In this document: positions 1 to 8,512 of the stretch, piece by piece
How positions within the stretch are numbered: the first letter of the stretch is position 1
How the letters are laid out: every line of letters begins with the position of its first letter
From: Nostocales cyanobacterium
GTDB taxonomy: Bacteria; Cyanobacteriota; Cyanobacteriia; Cyanobacteriales; Nostocaceae
DNA: 44,057 bases
NCBI GenBank assembly: GCA_004292695.1
Contig: RDXV01000021.1
Coordinates: 1 to 44,057 of the forward strand
Reading direction: 5' to 3'
Notes under the pieces: model-generated
Told to the model about the DNA's origin: nothing
What the model saw: only the letters and a program-made list of their open reading frames with translations
The model's database searches: none
Position numbers and translations under genes: made by a program

Positions 1-2
1 CC

Positions 3-434
3 CCATTATTGGGATTACTGGGTACAGTATTAGGTTTAATACAGTCCTTGGGTGCAATTAGAATCGGTGATTTAGGAACAGAATCTACTGTTGGTGTAAC
101 TACAGGGATTGGTGAATCATTAATTAGTACCGCAACTGGGTTAGTAGTTGCCATTGTCACATTAGTTTTTTATCGTCTGTTTCAAAGTTTTGTAGTTAAC
201 CAAATCAAAGTCTTTAACAAAGCTGGTAACGATTTAGAATTAATTTACCGTCAGTCTCCACCAGATCCCAACCAAAGTAAATTAGGAATCATCAAAGAAC
301 CTAAAGAAGAAAGTTTAATTTCCATTACTAAACGCAACAAAAACAACCAGAATCAAAACTCAGTTCTCAACCCCGAAGAAAAAAGCTCCCATTCCTTCCC
401 TAACTCATCACCAGAGCTAGAAAATGAAAGTTAA
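3..434 (+). CDS. exbB: MotA/TolQ/ExbB proton channel family protein, C-terminal part (5' end outside window)
   Basis: The reading frame is already open at the window edge and reads [17 protein letters not shown], the conserved segment that opens the second membrane helix of ExbB/TolQ proteins. A further hydrophobic helix ([19 protein letters not shown]) follows and then a hydrophilic tail of about 80 residues rich in Asn, Lys and Glu. ExbB forms the inner-membrane proton-driven motor with ExbD that energises TonB-dependent outer-membrane transport or similar work. The stop codon (432-434) overlaps the ExbD start at 424 by 11 bases, so the two are translationally coupled. The N-terminal third is missing only because the window starts here. 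The assignment to ExbB rather than TolQ rests on the ExbD-like partner and is an inference. Confidence 0.88.
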   Translation, partial: PLLGLLGTVLGLIQSLGAIRIGDLGTESTVGVTTGIGESLISTATGLVVAIVTLVFYRLFQSFVVNQIKVFNKAGNDLELIYRQSPPDPNQSKLGIIKEPKEESLISITKRNKNNQNQNSVLNPEEKSSHSFPNSSPELENES

Positions 435-1077
435 CTTACATACTCCCATTGAAGAAGTACAAATTCAGATCATCCCCTTAATTGATGTTGTTTTTTGTAT
501 TCTGACATTTTTCCTCTTAGCTGCGGTGCAATTTACTAGACAACAAGCCATTAACATAGATTTACCTAAAGCTAGTACAGGTACAAATACTGCTGCCAAC
601 TCACGCAGTGAAATTTTACCTGTAACCATAGATGCTTTAGGTAAAATTTTTGTTGAAAAAGACCAGGTTAGCCGCGAAGAATTGCAAATAAGATTAAAAC
701 AGTACGTGGAAACAAACCCTAACGGAATTTTGGTACTTAATGCTTCCCGTACAGCCACTTATAATGATGTGATTGAAACATTAGACTTACTCAGACAGGT
801 GGGAGGTAATCGGGTTTCTCTAGGAATTATTCCTGGTGCTGCTCAACAACCCACTAACCTACCAGATTTTTCTATTCCCCCAGTTGGTGTACCCATACCT
901 AACACTGTACCTATTCCCGGAAGTGAACCGCAAAATAATCTCAACCCTGCTTTTCCCTTAGCTCCTACTCCATTTTCTCCATCAGTCCGAGAGATTAACC
1001 CTGGTATTTCACCAGTAATTCCCAATACTATACCTAATCCATCGCCGACAACATCCCCAAACCAGTCAGCACCTTAA
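424..1077 (+). CDS. exbD: ExbD/TolR family biopolymer transport protein
   Basis: 217 residues. A short cytoplasmic N-terminus (about 1-17) leads into one membrane helix (about 18-37, [19 protein letters not shown]) that carries the conserved Asp21 used for proton translocation in ExbD/TolR. Residues 40-140 form the periplasmic domain, with the family pattern of a small beta/alpha fold ([18 protein letters not shown]). The last 75 residues are an unusually long Pro/Asn/Thr-rich tail, longer than in typical ExbD of about 140 residues. Such tails could span or bind peptidoglycan, but that is an inference. The start at 424 overlaps the end of the ExbB gene, and the two form one operon. TolR is the alternative name for the same fold. 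Confidence 0.88.
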   Translation: MKVNLHTPIEEVQIQIIPLIDVVFCILTFFLLAAVQFTRQQAINIDLPKASTGTNTAANSRSEILPVTIDALGKIFVEKDQVSREELQIRLKQYVETNPNGILVLNASRTATYNDVIETLDLLRQVGGNRVSLGIIPGAAQQPTNLPDFSIPPVGVPIPNTVPIPGSEPQNNLNPAFPLAPTPFSPSVREINPGISPVIPNTIPNPSPTTSPNQSAP

Positions 1078-1170
1078 CATTAAAAACAGTTCTGTAAAGT
1101 TTCATAAAATATTCTGGTTAGCAGTTACCAATTATCAGCCAATATGGTTTACAATAATTCCCAGAGTTAA

Positions 1171-1191
1171 TAACTGATAACTGATAACTGT
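1171..1191. repeat. Heptad tandem repeat TAACTGA (3 copies)
   Basis: Two perfect TAACTGA units followed by TAACTGT lie between the convergent exbD and glycosyltransferase genes. This matches the heptameric short tandem repeats (STRR) known from heterocystous cyanobacteria. Confidence 0.6.
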
Positions 1192-1237
1192 AACAGTTCC
1201 CCTGCAACCCGTCTTCATATTCTGGGCTGTGGGGGAT

Positions 1238-2197
1238 TTATTTTGCCTGGATAGTTCCTATTTCTGAGTTAGCTGCATATACAGCTTTGACGTTGTACCA
1301 ATTTAGGAAAATTCTGGCAATTTCTAATGCTAATTGGGGTTTACCCTGGTTAATTAACCATTGCAATAAGGGAGCGCTTGTTTTTTCATTAAATAAACCA
1401 TTGAGAGATAAAATTCCCCACAACAAACGGTGTAACCAGGTCATTTGAATCATCATTTTAACTTCCCAGGTGGGATGTTTTTGATAAAACAAAATTCCCA
1501 TGCGCCCCCGTTGGATTTCTTTATCAATTAAATTATCAATTTGCTTGAGTTCAAAGGGTGGGTGCCAATGATAACCTACTGCTTCCGGGCATTTAATGAG
1601 TTTTAAACCTAAGTTTTTTAACCTCACGCCTAGTTCTAAGTCTTCCCAGCCATAGAGTTGAAACCCTGTGTCAAATAATCCCGCTGTTGTTAACCAATGT
1701 TTGGGAATTGCCACATTACCCGTAGCAAAAAACGCCGCTGAAAAATCTGTAATTTTATAGGGTTCGGCAGTAGGATTTTCAAAATTACAAGTGTTAATTA
1801 CAGCACCGTAGGTAAAAAGGCGATCGCCACCTAACTGTTCTTTTCCCTTAACTAAAGCATGACTATGGGCTTGGAGGAAATTAGACAACACCACTAAATC
1901 ACTATCAATAAATATAATCGTATCGCCTAAAGCCTTTTCTACACCTAAATTTCTCGCCGCAGCGGGTCCTGCGTGATCCTGTTCAAAACACCGCAAATGG
2001 GGAAATTCTTGTTTGTGAACTTGTAACCAGTCCAAAGTTCCATCTGTAGAACCATCATCAACTAACACAATTTCATAACCAGTGATGACATTTTGATCAC
2101 CTAAATCTTGCCCTTCTAAAGCACGGAGGCACTTTTGCAAAATTGGCAACCGATTATAAGTTGGTATAACAATACTGAAAAACACAGTTTTATCCAA
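1238..2197 (-). CDS. Glycosyltransferase family 2 protein
   Basis: 319 residues with a GT-A fold of the GT2 family. The opening strand FSIVIPTYNRLPILQKCL, the nucleotide-sugar motif VLVDDGSTDGT (Asp47-Asp48) and the metal-binding DSD (98-100, IFIDSDLVV) are all present. The acceptor-side ED motif is at 185-186 (GWEDLELGVRLKNLG). It would transfer a sugar from an NDP-sugar to a lipid, glycan or protein acceptor on the cytoplasmic side. The acceptor is unknown. It lies alone on the minus strand, divergent from argG across 177 bases, more than 10 kb from the large glycan cluster, so it need not belong to that pathway. The C-terminal 100 residues are predicted soluble helices with no clear membrane anchor. 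Confidence 0.85.
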   Translation of the reverse strand: MDKTVFFSIVIPTYNRLPILQKCLRALEGQDLGDQNVITGYEIVLVDDGSTDGTLDWLQVHKQEFPHLRCFEQDHAGPAAARNLGVEKALGDTIIFIDSDLVVLSNFLQAHSHALVKGKEQLGGDRLFTYGAVINTCNFENPTAEPYKITDFSAAFFATGNVAIPKHWLTTAGLFDTGFQLYGWEDLELGVRLKNLGLKLIKCPEAVGYHWHPPFELKQIDNLIDKEIQRGRMGILFYQKHPTWEVKMMIQMTWLHRLLWGILSLNGLFNEKTSAPLLQWLINQGKPQLALEIARIFLNWYNVKAVYAANSEIGTIQAK

Positions 2198-2331
2198 AAA
2201 ATTTACTCAAAAAATTACTCTTGATCTTCAGAATATGACAAAGACAACACTGTTCAGGTTTCTGGCTCAGATATTTGTACCATACAGGGAAAATCTGTTG
2301 CACGAAAAAACTATACACGGTTAAGTTTATA

Positions 2332-2337
2332 TATAAT
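2332..2337 (+). promoter_or_regulatory. Candidate -10 box upstream of argG
   Basis: A perfect TATAAT lies 38 bases before the argG start codon. No convincing -35 hexamer is seen at 16-18 bases upstream, so the promoter may depend on an activator. A Shine-Dalgarno-like GGAGA at 2365-2369 supports the start at 2375. Confidence 0.35.
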
Positions 2338-2374
2338 AATGACTCATTGTTTGTTTTTCTAACTGGAGAAACTA

Positions 2375-3574
2375 ATGGGTCGCGCCAAAAAGGTTGTTTT
2401 AGCATATTCTGGTGGAGTAGATACTTCCGTTTGTATCCCTTATTTAAAGCAAGAGTGGGGAGTTGAAGAAGTAATCACCCTAGCAGCAGATTTAGGTCAA
2501 GGGGATGAATTAGGACCAGTTCAAGAAAAAGCATTGAAATCAGGTGCAAGCGAATCTTTAGTAATAGATTTAAAAGAGAGTTTTGTTAAAGATTACGCAT
2601 TCCCAGCCATTCAAGCCAATGCACTCTATGAAAATCGCTATCCTTTAGGAACTGCATTAGCTAGACCTTTAATTGCTAAGGTATTAGTAGAAACAGCCGA
2701 GAAATATAATGCTGATGCGATCGCCCACGGTTGTACAGGTAAAGGTAATGATCAAGTCAGATTTGATGTATCCTGTACAGCATTAAACCCCAACCTAAAA
2801 ATTCTTGCACCTGCCAGAGAATGGGGTATGAGTCGGGAGGAAACCATAGCTTATGGTGAAAAATTCGGTATTCCCGCACCAGTGAAAAAGTCTTCTCCCT
2901 TTAGTATTGACAAAAACCTACTGGGTCGCAGTATTGAAGCTGGTATACTAGAAGATCCAGCCAACGAACCCCCAGAAGAAATCTATGAAATGACCAAGGC
3001 CATAGCAGATACACCAGATGAACCAGAATATCTGGAAATCGGCTTTGTCAAAGGTCTACCCGTCACCATCAATGGTCAATCCTACACACCAGTAGAGTTA
3101 ATAGAACAACTCAACAAAATTGTTGGTAATCATGGTGTGGGTCGTATTGACATGATTGAAAACCGCTTAGTTGGGATCAAATCACGGGAAATTTATGAAT
3201 CACCGGCAATGGTAGTTCTTATCAACGCCCATCGTGATTTAGAAAGTCTGACTTTAACAGCAGACGTTACCCAGTACAAACGCGGGATTGAAGAAACATA
3301 CACAAAATTGGTATACAACGGACTTTGGTATAGTCCACTCAAAGCCGCTGTTGATGCTTTTATTCAACAAACACAGGAAAGAGTCTCTGGTGTCGTGCGG
3401 TTAAAACTTTTCAAAGGTAACGCTACTATTGTCGGCCGTTGGAGTGACAACACTCTTTACACTCCTGACTTAGCAACCTATGGCGCAGAGGATCAATTCG
3501 ATCACAAAGCCGCGGAAGGTTTTATCTATGTTTGGGGTCTACCTACCCGCATTTGGGCGCAAAATAATAAGTAA
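2375..3574 (+). CDS. argG: Argininosuccinate synthase
   Basis: 399 residues, the usual length. It joins citrulline and aspartate with ATP to make argininosuccinate, the penultimate step of arginine synthesis, in the cytosol. The ATP pyrophosphatase P-loop [10 protein letters not shown] is at 10-19. Further family signatures are [18 protein letters not shown] and [15 protein letters not shown], which contact citrulline and aspartate. The body is full length and intact. A GGAGA ribosome-binding site six bases before the ATG fixes the start. It stands alone, divergent from the glycosyltransferase gene and convergent with the dedA-like gene. In cyanobacteria arginine also feeds cyanophycin, a nitrogen store, so nitrogen control is plausible, but no clear NtcA site was seen. 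Confidence 0.97.
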   Translation: MGRAKKVVLAYSGGVDTSVCIPYLKQEWGVEEVITLAADLGQGDELGPVQEKALKSGASESLVIDLKESFVKDYAFPAIQANALYENRYPLGTALARPLIAKVLVETAEKYNADAIAHGCTGKGNDQVRFDVSCTALNPNLKILAPAREWGMSREETIAYGEKFGIPAPVKKSSPFSIDKNLLGRSIEAGILEDPANEPPEEIYEMTKAIADTPDEPEYLEIGFVKGLPVTINGQSYTPVELIEQLNKIVGNHGVGRIDMIENRLVGIKSREIYESPAMVVLINAHRDLESLTLTADVTQYKRGIEETYTKLVYNGLWYSPLKAAVDAFIQQTQERVSGVVRLKLFKGNATIVGRWSDNTLYTPDLATYGAEDQFDHKAAEGFIYVWGLPTRIWAQNNK

Positions 3575-3576
3575 CT

Positions 3577-3611
3577 AGGTGACTGGGGACAGGTGACAGG
3601 TGACAGGTGAC
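3577..3611. repeat. Heptad repeat block, consensus AGGTGAC (5 units)
   Basis: Five consecutive heptamers (AGGTGAC, TGGGGAC, then three AGGTGAC) start two bases after the argG stop codon. It is of the STRR type and is non-coding. Confidence 0.7.
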
Positions 3612-3659
3612 AGTGAAGAAAGCAGGGTAAGCAGAGGAGGTAGGGGAGAATGTTAACTC

Positions 3660-3737
3660 TTGCCTTTTGCCTCTTGTCTCTTGCCTTCTGTTCCCTGTTC
3701 CCTATTCCCTATTCCCTATTCCCTATTCCCTATTCCC
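3660..3737. repeat. Heptad repeat blocks TTGCCTN and TTCCCTA (about 11 units)
   Basis: Four TTGCCTT/TTGTCTC-like heptamers (3660-3687) are followed, after a 3-base phase shift, by TTCCCTG, five TTCCCTA and a final TTCCCCC (3691-3739). The array runs into the end of the minus-strand dedA-like gene and supplies its TAG stop (3730-3732). TTCCCTA-type heptamers are typical of heterocystous cyanobacteria. Confidence 0.75.
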
Positions 3738-4356
3738 CCAAATGTTTCACTTGGCGAGATTCCCACCAGATGGGTATAACAATTACAGCTACTAAAATAA
3801 TTAGTGCCAAAATCGCAAATTGACTTACCCAAGTTACTAACTGTTCTAGGGAAACAATCTTACCGGCAAAGAAAGCTAAAGTTACCATTGCAGTAGCCCA
3901 GGCTGTCGCCCCTGCTAAGTTATATACCAAGAATTTACCAAAGGACATTTCCGCAATTCCCGCTAGGGGAGCAGCAAAAATTCTTAGTAAAGCAAAAAAG
4001 CGGCCAAAAAATACAGCTTTAGCAGCATTTTCACTAAATTGCTCTTTAATACCTAACAGTCGCGTTTCAGATATGCGGAATATCTTTCCTACTTGTAGTA
4101 GGAATGGCCAACCGCCCACCCTACCAATCCAATAACCGCAATTACCGCCAATTACAGCACCTGTAACAGCGTCACCCAGCACTAGCCAGTAATTGAGTTC
4201 ATCACTACCAGCTAAGAAACCTCCCACTAGAGTTACGGTTTCACCGGGAAGAGGAATGCCCAAGTTCTCTAGTAAAATTCCCAAAAAAATCGCCCAGTAA
4301 CCATAGGTTTGGGCAAATTCTTGGATGTTTTCTAGTGAAATTAGTTCAAAAGACAT
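3730..4356 (-). CDS. DedA family membrane protein (SNARE-associated/VTT domain)
   Basis: 208 residues, the usual length for DedA proteins. Family marks are the re-entrant loop GIPLPGETVTLVGGFLAG (33-50, with Glu39), the GRFFALLRIFAAPLAG segment (118-133) with its two conserved arginines, and several hydrophobic helices, including a long C-terminal one (about 175-197). DedA proteins are inner-membrane proteins with a VTT fold. Some act as lipid scramblases or flippases (undecaprenyl phosphate or phospholipid), and loss affects envelope integrity and pH tolerance. Which lipid this one moves cannot be told. Recycling undecaprenyl phosphate would fit a strain making much polysaccharide, but that is an inference. 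The stop codon lies within the heptad repeat array, so the last few residues may vary between strains. Confidence 0.9.
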   Translation of the reverse strand: MSFELISLENIQEFAQTYGYWAIFLGILLENLGIPLPGETVTLVGGFLAGSDELNYWLVLGDAVTGAVIGGNCGYWIGRVGGWPFLLQVGKIFRISETRLLGIKEQFSENAAKAVFFGRFFALLRIFAAPLAGIAEMSFGKFLVYNLAGATAWATAMVTLAFFAGKIVSLEQLVTWVSQFAILALIILVAVIVIPIWWESRQVKHLGE

Positions 4357-4879
4357 CCAGCACCGCCGACTTTACAAATTTTTACTTTCTATATATCTTG
4401 GCTTGTTTTTGCTGGGGGTGTCAACATATCCTGAACTTACCCACAGAATTCATTAGTCAGAACTGGGTTTAGGGTGTGGGGTGTGGGGTGTGGGGAAGTA
4501 GGGAAGAAAAGATTTTTACCCAGTCCCCAGTCCCCAGATATTCTCATTAAATTTCAGAAATCCTATTAATGTGAGTTGTAGTTTTACATTAAATTTTGTT
4601 GAATTAACGAATTATCAAAAACTATGTTTATGTAAGTAGACAATAAGTTTTATTTAATCGTTAATTTGGATACCGAAATACCCAGGCATTTATGCCTATA
4701 ATCTGGTAATCTATCAAATTTTATACGCTGTTTAATCATGATTCCTGTTGTATTTCCAATATATTAGCTATAATTGGATTATACACTGAATAATGTCATT
4801 TTCAGTAAGATTACTGTTGACAAATAAACAGTTTATTAAACACACGGTTTTTTAGTTCTTTAACAACCAGTTCAACCAC
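4357..4879. other. Intergenic region with heptad repeats and a small palindrome
   Basis: This 523-base gap lies between the divergent dedA-like and STAS genes. It contains three GTGTGGG heptamers (4474-4494), about 2.7 CCCAGTC heptamers (4519-4537), and the palindrome AGGCATTTATGCCT (4684-4697). A TATAAT (4769-4774) and a TTGACA (4817-4822) occur, but neither has a well-placed partner. No gene is evident. Confidence 0.6.
4474..4537. repeat. Heptad repeats GTGTGGG (3 copies) and CCCAGTC (2.7 copies)
   Basis: The two short heptamer blocks are separated by 24 bases. The second resembles the CCCCAGT-type STRR of heterocystous cyanobacteria. Confidence 0.65.
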
Positions 4880-4891
4880 TTGGTAAAATTT

Positions 4892-5242
4892 ATGACTCTT
4901 ACACAAGAAAAGCCTGTTATTTTCTTCAAACCCCAAGGAAGAATGGACTTAGAAACTGCTACCGCTTTAAGTCAGAAAATGGCAGAGGTCAAACTTCAAT
5001 CTCAGCAACTGTGGGTGATAGATTTAGCAGAAGTTGGTTTTATGGACAGTTCCGGTTTAGTTCCCTTAGTGCAAGCATTGAAAGCTGTACGTGAAAGAGG
5101 TTGTCGTTTAGTCCTTTGTAATGTTCAAGCTCCAGTTAGATTAGTATTAGAATTAACCCATTTAGATTCAGTTTTTGAGATAGTTGATAATTACGAAGAT
5201 ATTGATTCTCAATTTGATGAGAAGAGTTTAGCAACAGTGTGA
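4892..5242 (+). CDS. STAS domain protein, anti-sigma factor antagonist type
   Basis: From the ATG at 4892 the protein is 116 residues, the normal size of a single STAS domain. A TTG 12 bases upstream is the less likely start. The core pattern is present: a first strand with QGRMDLETA, then LWVIDLAEVGFMDSSGL, in which DSSG (52-55) holds the serine that partner kinases phosphorylate in SpoIIAA/RsbV-type proteins. In those systems the unphosphorylated form captures an anti-sigma factor/kinase and frees a sigma factor. In cyanobacteria such proteins also belong to phosphatase-based partner-switch systems. No kinase or phosphatase partner gene is next to it, so its partner is unknown. It appears monocistronic. 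Confidence 0.88.
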   Translation: MTLTQEKPVIFFKPQGRMDLETATALSQKMAEVKLQSQQLWVIDLAEVGFMDSSGLVPLVQALKAVRERGCRLVLCNVQAPVRLVLELTHLDSVFEIVDNYEDIDSQFDEKSLATV

Positions 5243-5355
5243 TAACAAATTTTTACCTTTAGTAAAATCAGGTATAACAAGGCTCTGCTATTGTTAAACC
5301 TAAATCAAGTTTACATTCTCTATTTCCTAAAAATACACGCTCTAGCAAGCTTTAT

Positions 5356-5391
5356 CTCTATTCATATATTTAAGGTATAATTTTAATAGAG
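5356..5391. promoter_or_regulatory. Inverted repeat enclosing a TATAAT box
   Basis: CTCTATT (5356-5362) and AATAGAG (5385-5391) are perfect 7-base arms around a loop containing TATAAT (5376-5381). It lies between the convergent STAS and coiled-coil genes. It could be a weak hairpin terminator, or an operator for plus-strand transcription running antisense to the coiled-coil gene. Confidence 0.25.
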
Positions 5392-5512
5392 GTTTAGCCG
5401 CTAGAGGCAGAAGTAACATCAAAAACACAAAACAAAAATATATATAAACTCTCTCAAAAAACCTTGTTTACAAACTCGCATAAATGTTGTCAATGCTGTA
5501 AATTTTGTAAAC

Positions 5513-6079
5513 TCAGGCATTTTGAGGAGTAGATACATTATTGTTTTCATTAATTTGAATTGAGGCTGAGAAATTAGGTAAATCTATACCGCTGTGACTA
5601 GAGTGTCTAGTTTTCAGTGCTAGACGATAACTAACACTTTGTAACTCTGCTTGTAGTTGGCGGTTTTCTTTTTGTAGCATGGCTACTTTTTCTCTCACAG
5701 GTGTCATTCTTTCCTCAAACTTACGACGGTAAATTTGTGGTAATTCTTGTACCACCTGCTCTAACATCCGGCTACGATCAGTTAATTCTTGCACAGACTG
5801 TCTTAACTGATGAATTTCCGCATCACGGGATGTAATTTGTTCTTGGTAGAAGTTAACTTGTTCTTCAACAGCTTGTAATTGTTCCCTCAAAGCTTCTAAC
5901 TGGCCTGCTTCATACTCATTTTCTGACTTGGGTGGAATAAAGCTAGTATTCCCTTTAACAAGTCTAAACAATTCTTGAGATAGCTGTTGCACTAATTGAT
6001 CCCTAATTTGCAGTTCTTGGCGTAATTGGGATACTTCAGTGGAAAGAGTTTGGATATCGGGTGTTTCTGATTGACTCAC
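5513..6079 (-). CDS. Conserved coiled-coil protein of unknown function
   Basis: 188 residues. Residues about 8-40 and 55-155 are almost continuous heptad-patterned helix rich in Gln, Glu, Arg and Leu (for example TEVSQLRQELQIRDQLVQQL and QSVQELTDRSRMLEQVVQEL), so a long parallel or antiparallel coiled coil is expected. The C-terminal 35 residues are polar and probably disordered. There is no signal peptide, membrane segment or enzyme motif. It is likely a cytosolic structural or scaffold protein. I recognise no named family. The ATG at 6079 is followed directly by plausible sequence (MSQSETPDIQ). The neighbour rpsF is 650 bases away on the same strand with a mobile element remnant between them, so there is no operon. 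Confidence 0.75.
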   Translation of the reverse strand: MSQSETPDIQTLSTEVSQLRQELQIRDQLVQQLSQELFRLVKGNTSFIPPKSENEYEAGQLEALREQLQAVEEQVNFYQEQITSRDAEIHQLRQSVQELTDRSRMLEQVVQELPQIYRRKFEERMTPVREKVAMLQKENRQLQAELQSVSYRLALKTRHSSHSGIDLPNFSASIQINENNNVSTPQNA

Positions 6080-6731
6080 AGTAGTTAATATCTCTTATGG
6101 TATAACTGCGATAAAGGAATTTTGGTAAATGCTTGAATAACAAAATATTTAGGGCTTGCTGAAAAGTTCTGTCGTGAGGATAAAGAAGTTCAAGGATTTA
6201 GGATATCCTGGATGTCAATGAGTTGCTGGTATTTTGTCATGGTGTCCACTCCAATTCTATGTTTAGGCTGATGCTACTCAAAATCTTGGTCTTTCTTTCC
6301 CATCAAAATAGCCTTAAACATTTGATGTATCGAGGTTTTATATTTATTCAGCAAGCCATATTTAGAAACTTACTCAGTATTTTATCCAAAACATATCGCA
6401 ATCAAGGGAAATTGGCAACTGTTAGAATACGTAATTTTAGCTTAAAAAAGAGTATATTTTGTAATTGTGAACGATTAATAATCAAAGGTTCTTGAACTTC
6501 CCCAAATCTTGCAGTTGCCGTCACCTCACACCTTTGATGTATGGAGATTTGACATTTATTCAACAAGCCCTAATTAATATATTTTCCTGGGGAGAGAACT
6601 ATAGAAACTAATTGCTACTGATTGCTATATTTTTATGCAATGGGGTTGTCAGCAATCAACAGTCAGTAAAGAACATAAAAATGTCTGTTATTGATTTAAT
6701 TGCTGATGGCTGACTACTAATCTAGAATTTT
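6080..6731. other. Intergenic region holding a MITE-like element
   Basis: This 652-base gap lies between the rpsF gene and the coiled-coil gene. Most of it is the repeat element at 6150-6572. The rest (6573-6731) contains partly complementary AT-rich repeats, GTCAGCAATCAA near 6649 and TTGCTGATGGCTGAC near 6700, which could fold into a long imperfect hairpin behind rpsF and act as its terminator. Confidence 0.55.
6150..6572. mobile_element. MITE-like element with TA target duplication and nested right ends
   Basis: The left end GGGCTTGCTGAA (6152-6163) is matched in inverted orientation by TTCAACAAGCCC (6559-6570), 11 of 12 bases. Both ends are flanked by TA (6150-6151 and 6571-6572), as expected for IS630/Tc1-mariner-type insertion. 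An extra internal right end, TTCAGCAAGCC (6347-6357), matches the left end exactly over 11 bases. About 37 bases before the two right ends form a direct repeat (6321-6357 and 6534-6570). This suggests a 207-base element nested in, or extended into, a 421-base one. No intact transposase is encoded. The 90-codon open frame inside lacks protein character. It is non-autonomous or decayed. Confidence 0.6.
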
Positions 6732-7058
6732 TTAAGCAGTTACCGCTTCTGGTTCTGGCTTTTCTTCAGGTACTTCCTGCTTAACTGTCAGATAACGAAT
6801 TACTTCTTCACTTAAACGCATAGCCCGTTCAAAAGGAGCGATAGCACTTGCTGGGGCGGTGTAGTTTAATTGAATGTAAATACCATCACGATGTCTGTCT
6901 ATTTCATAAGCAAGACGGCGCTTACCTCGATTTTGCAACTCGATGTTTTCTGCACCCTGTTCAGTTAATAAGTTATTCAACTTAGTGACAACTTGCTCTA
7001 CTAAATCATCTGCCAAATCAGGACGGATGATATACATTGTCTCGTAAACTATGGTCAT
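6732..7058 (-). CDS. rpsF: 30S ribosomal protein S6
   Basis: 108 residues, the usual size. It is a small-subunit protein of the platform that binds 16S rRNA with S18 and S15. The family pattern is clear: [20 protein letters not shown] at the N-terminus, then [20 protein letters not shown] (the conserved RNA-facing GKRRLAY-I segment), and a C-terminal VIRYLTVK strand. A short acidic tail ([11 protein letters not shown]) follows, as in other cyanobacterial S6 proteins. In many bacteria rpsF lies with rpsR and ssb. Here it is alone, as is common in cyanobacteria. The start at 7058 gives [10 protein letters not shown], the expected N-terminus. Confidence 0.96.
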   Translation of the reverse strand: MTIVYETMYIIRPDLADDLVEQVVTKLNNLLTEQGAENIELQNRGKRRLAYEIDRHRDGIYIQLNYTAPASAIAPFERAMRLSEEVIRYLTVKQEVPEEKPEPEAVTA

Positions 7059-7241
7059 ATATTTTTCGTTACCTTATGGACAACAAAGGCTGCTCTTGTT
7101 GATTTATACAAGTAAAACTTTAAAGTTACTGAGAAAAATCAAAATCTGAAGCAGCAAGGAATTATAATCTTACCAGCTTTTGATAGCAGTCATCAGCTGA
7201 ATCCGCCAAAATTTGCATATTTAAGGATATAAGTTAAACTT

Positions 7242-8015
7242 ATGGCGCAGCGCTATGTGCGAGTGAAAAATCAAGAAGGTCAAATTTTCTACGGTTTGTT
7301 ACAACTATCTTTGAACGTAGAGGTTTTAGACGCTCCACCTTGGTTAGAAGGTCAACCGACAGATTTAATTTTAGAACCTGATCAATATCGGCTGCTTGCT
7401 CCCTGTTCACCTTCTAAAATTATTGCTGTAGGTAAAAACTACGCTGATCACGCGGCGGAAATGGGGGGTACTGTACCTGTTGAACCCTTGATTTTTTTCA
7501 AACCACCCACATCTGTTATTGCCTCAGAAATGGAAATTAAATATCCTTCACAGTCTCAACGGGTAGACTATGAAGGTGAGTTAGCTTTGATTATTGGCGA
7601 TCGCACCTGTGACTGTACACTGGAGGAAGCTCAAAGTAAAATTTGGGGTTACACCATTGCCAATGATGTCACAGCTAGAGATTTACAGAAAACAGACGGA
7701 CAATGGACTAGAGCCAAAGGTTTTGATACATTTTGTCCCCTTGGTCCTTGGATAGTTAGAGAAATTAACCCAGGGGCGAAAATACAAACATTTCTCAATG
7801 ATGAAACCCAGGCTGTCCAGTCTAGCTGTATTGATAAAATGGTATTCACTCCTGATTTTTTAGTTGCTTACATCAGCCAAGTAATGACACTTTTACCAGG
7901 GGATGTGATTTTAACAGGTACACCCTTTGGTGTTGGACCATTAAATTTAGGCGATCGCGTGCGTGTGGAAATTGAAGGTATTGGCCGCCTAGAAAACATT
8001 GTTGTCCAACGTTAA
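7242..8015 (+). CDS. Fumarylacetoacetate hydrolase (FAH) family protein
   Basis: 257 residues. The first 50 form the small N-terminal domain, and residues 58-255 form the FAH catalytic fold. The signature IIAVGKNYADHAAEMGG (60-76) is present, as are the metal ligands Glu111 and Glu113 (VDYEGELALIIG) and Asp142 (IANDVTARDLQ). The end reads DVILTGTPFGVGPLNLGDRV. Members cleave or decarboxylate 2-oxo acids: acylpyruvases, 2-hydroxyhepta-2,4-diene-1,7-dioate isomerases and oxaloacetate decarboxylases. The substrate cannot be told from sequence. An acylpyruvate or oxaloacetate is most likely for this short, stand-alone type. It is convergent with the Tic20-family gene (18-base gap) and seems monocistronic. 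Confidence 0.88.
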   Translation: MAQRYVRVKNQEGQIFYGLLQLSLNVEVLDAPPWLEGQPTDLILEPDQYRLLAPCSPSKIIAVGKNYADHAAEMGGTVPVEPLIFFKPPTSVIASEMEIKYPSQSQRVDYEGELALIIGDRTCDCTLEEAQSKIWGYTIANDVTARDLQKTDGQWTRAKGFDTFCPLGPWIVREINPGAKIQTFLNDETQAVQSSCIDKMVFTPDFLVAYISQVMTLLPGDVILTGTPFGVGPLNLGDRVRVEIEGIGRLENIVVQR

Positions 8016-8032
8016 AACTCCAACACCACAAA

Positions 8033-8512
8033 TTAGCGCACTTGCATATACACAGCATCAGAAATAGCTGGTATTTCCGCATACCGCCCCATCAAAGACT
8101 GGAACACCGCATAAACAAATGATGCCAAAATTCCTAGAAATATTGTGTTAGCAAGGGTTTGGAGCGCAAAACCAGTACCAGGGGCAGAGCTTAAAATTTG
8201 CAAACCGATGGAACACAAAATTAAAACAATGTCTAAAAGAATTGCCTGCATAGTGTTAAAGCGAATGAAATGACTGATTTTTTCATTTCTCACCACTAGC
8301 AAAAACAAAGCAAAAAAGATGACAATTTGACCTATAGATCCCAAACTATTGTAAACTGACCCCACTAATAGCACTGGCAACAGTAACACCTGTAATATAG
8401 GAAACTGTGTCAGTAAAGAGCTACTAAAGTTTAAACTCTCAACCAGAGGTATGAGATAAGGTAAACAAGCAAAAATGCGATCTGGAACAGTTGTAGAGCC
8501 GCGCCAAGACAT
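8033..8512 (-). CDS. Tic20 family membrane protein
   Basis: 159 residues with four hydrophobic helices (about 37-57, 60-77, 88-110 and 120-140). The start, TVPDRIFACLPYLIPLVESL, and the NEKISHFIRFNTMQAILLDI segment (77-96) are characteristic of Tic20, the core channel of the plastid inner-envelope translocon, which derives from cyanobacterial proteins like this one. The bacterial function is not settled. It sits in the plasma membrane. It ends 18 bases past the convergent FAH gene. An 8-residue polar stretch precedes the family core, so the ATG at 8512 is reasonable, and a GGAG-like sequence lies just upstream on the minus strand. Confidence 0.88.
   Translation of the reverse strand: MSWRGSTTVPDRIFACLPYLIPLVESLNFSSSLLTQFPILQVLLLPVLLVGSVYNSLGSIGQIVIFFALFLLVVRNEKISHFIRFNTMQAILLDIVLILCSIGLQILSSAPGTGFALQTLANTIFLGILASFVYAVFQSLMGRYAEIPAISDAVYMQVR

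Noticed and set aside
1171-1191. TAACTGA repeats as a possible CRISPR array
   Set aside because: The units are seven bases and directly abutting with no spacers. No CRISPR array or cas gene is seen in the window.
2190-2466. Overlapping open frames in the argG/glycosyltransferase divergent region
   Set aside because: They overlap the argG start or the promoter area and lack protein character.
6223-6495. 90-codon plus-strand open frame inside the MITE-like element
   Set aside because: It starts with TTG without a ribosome-binding site, has no motif, and contains the internal element end. It is best explained as chance within repeat DNA.
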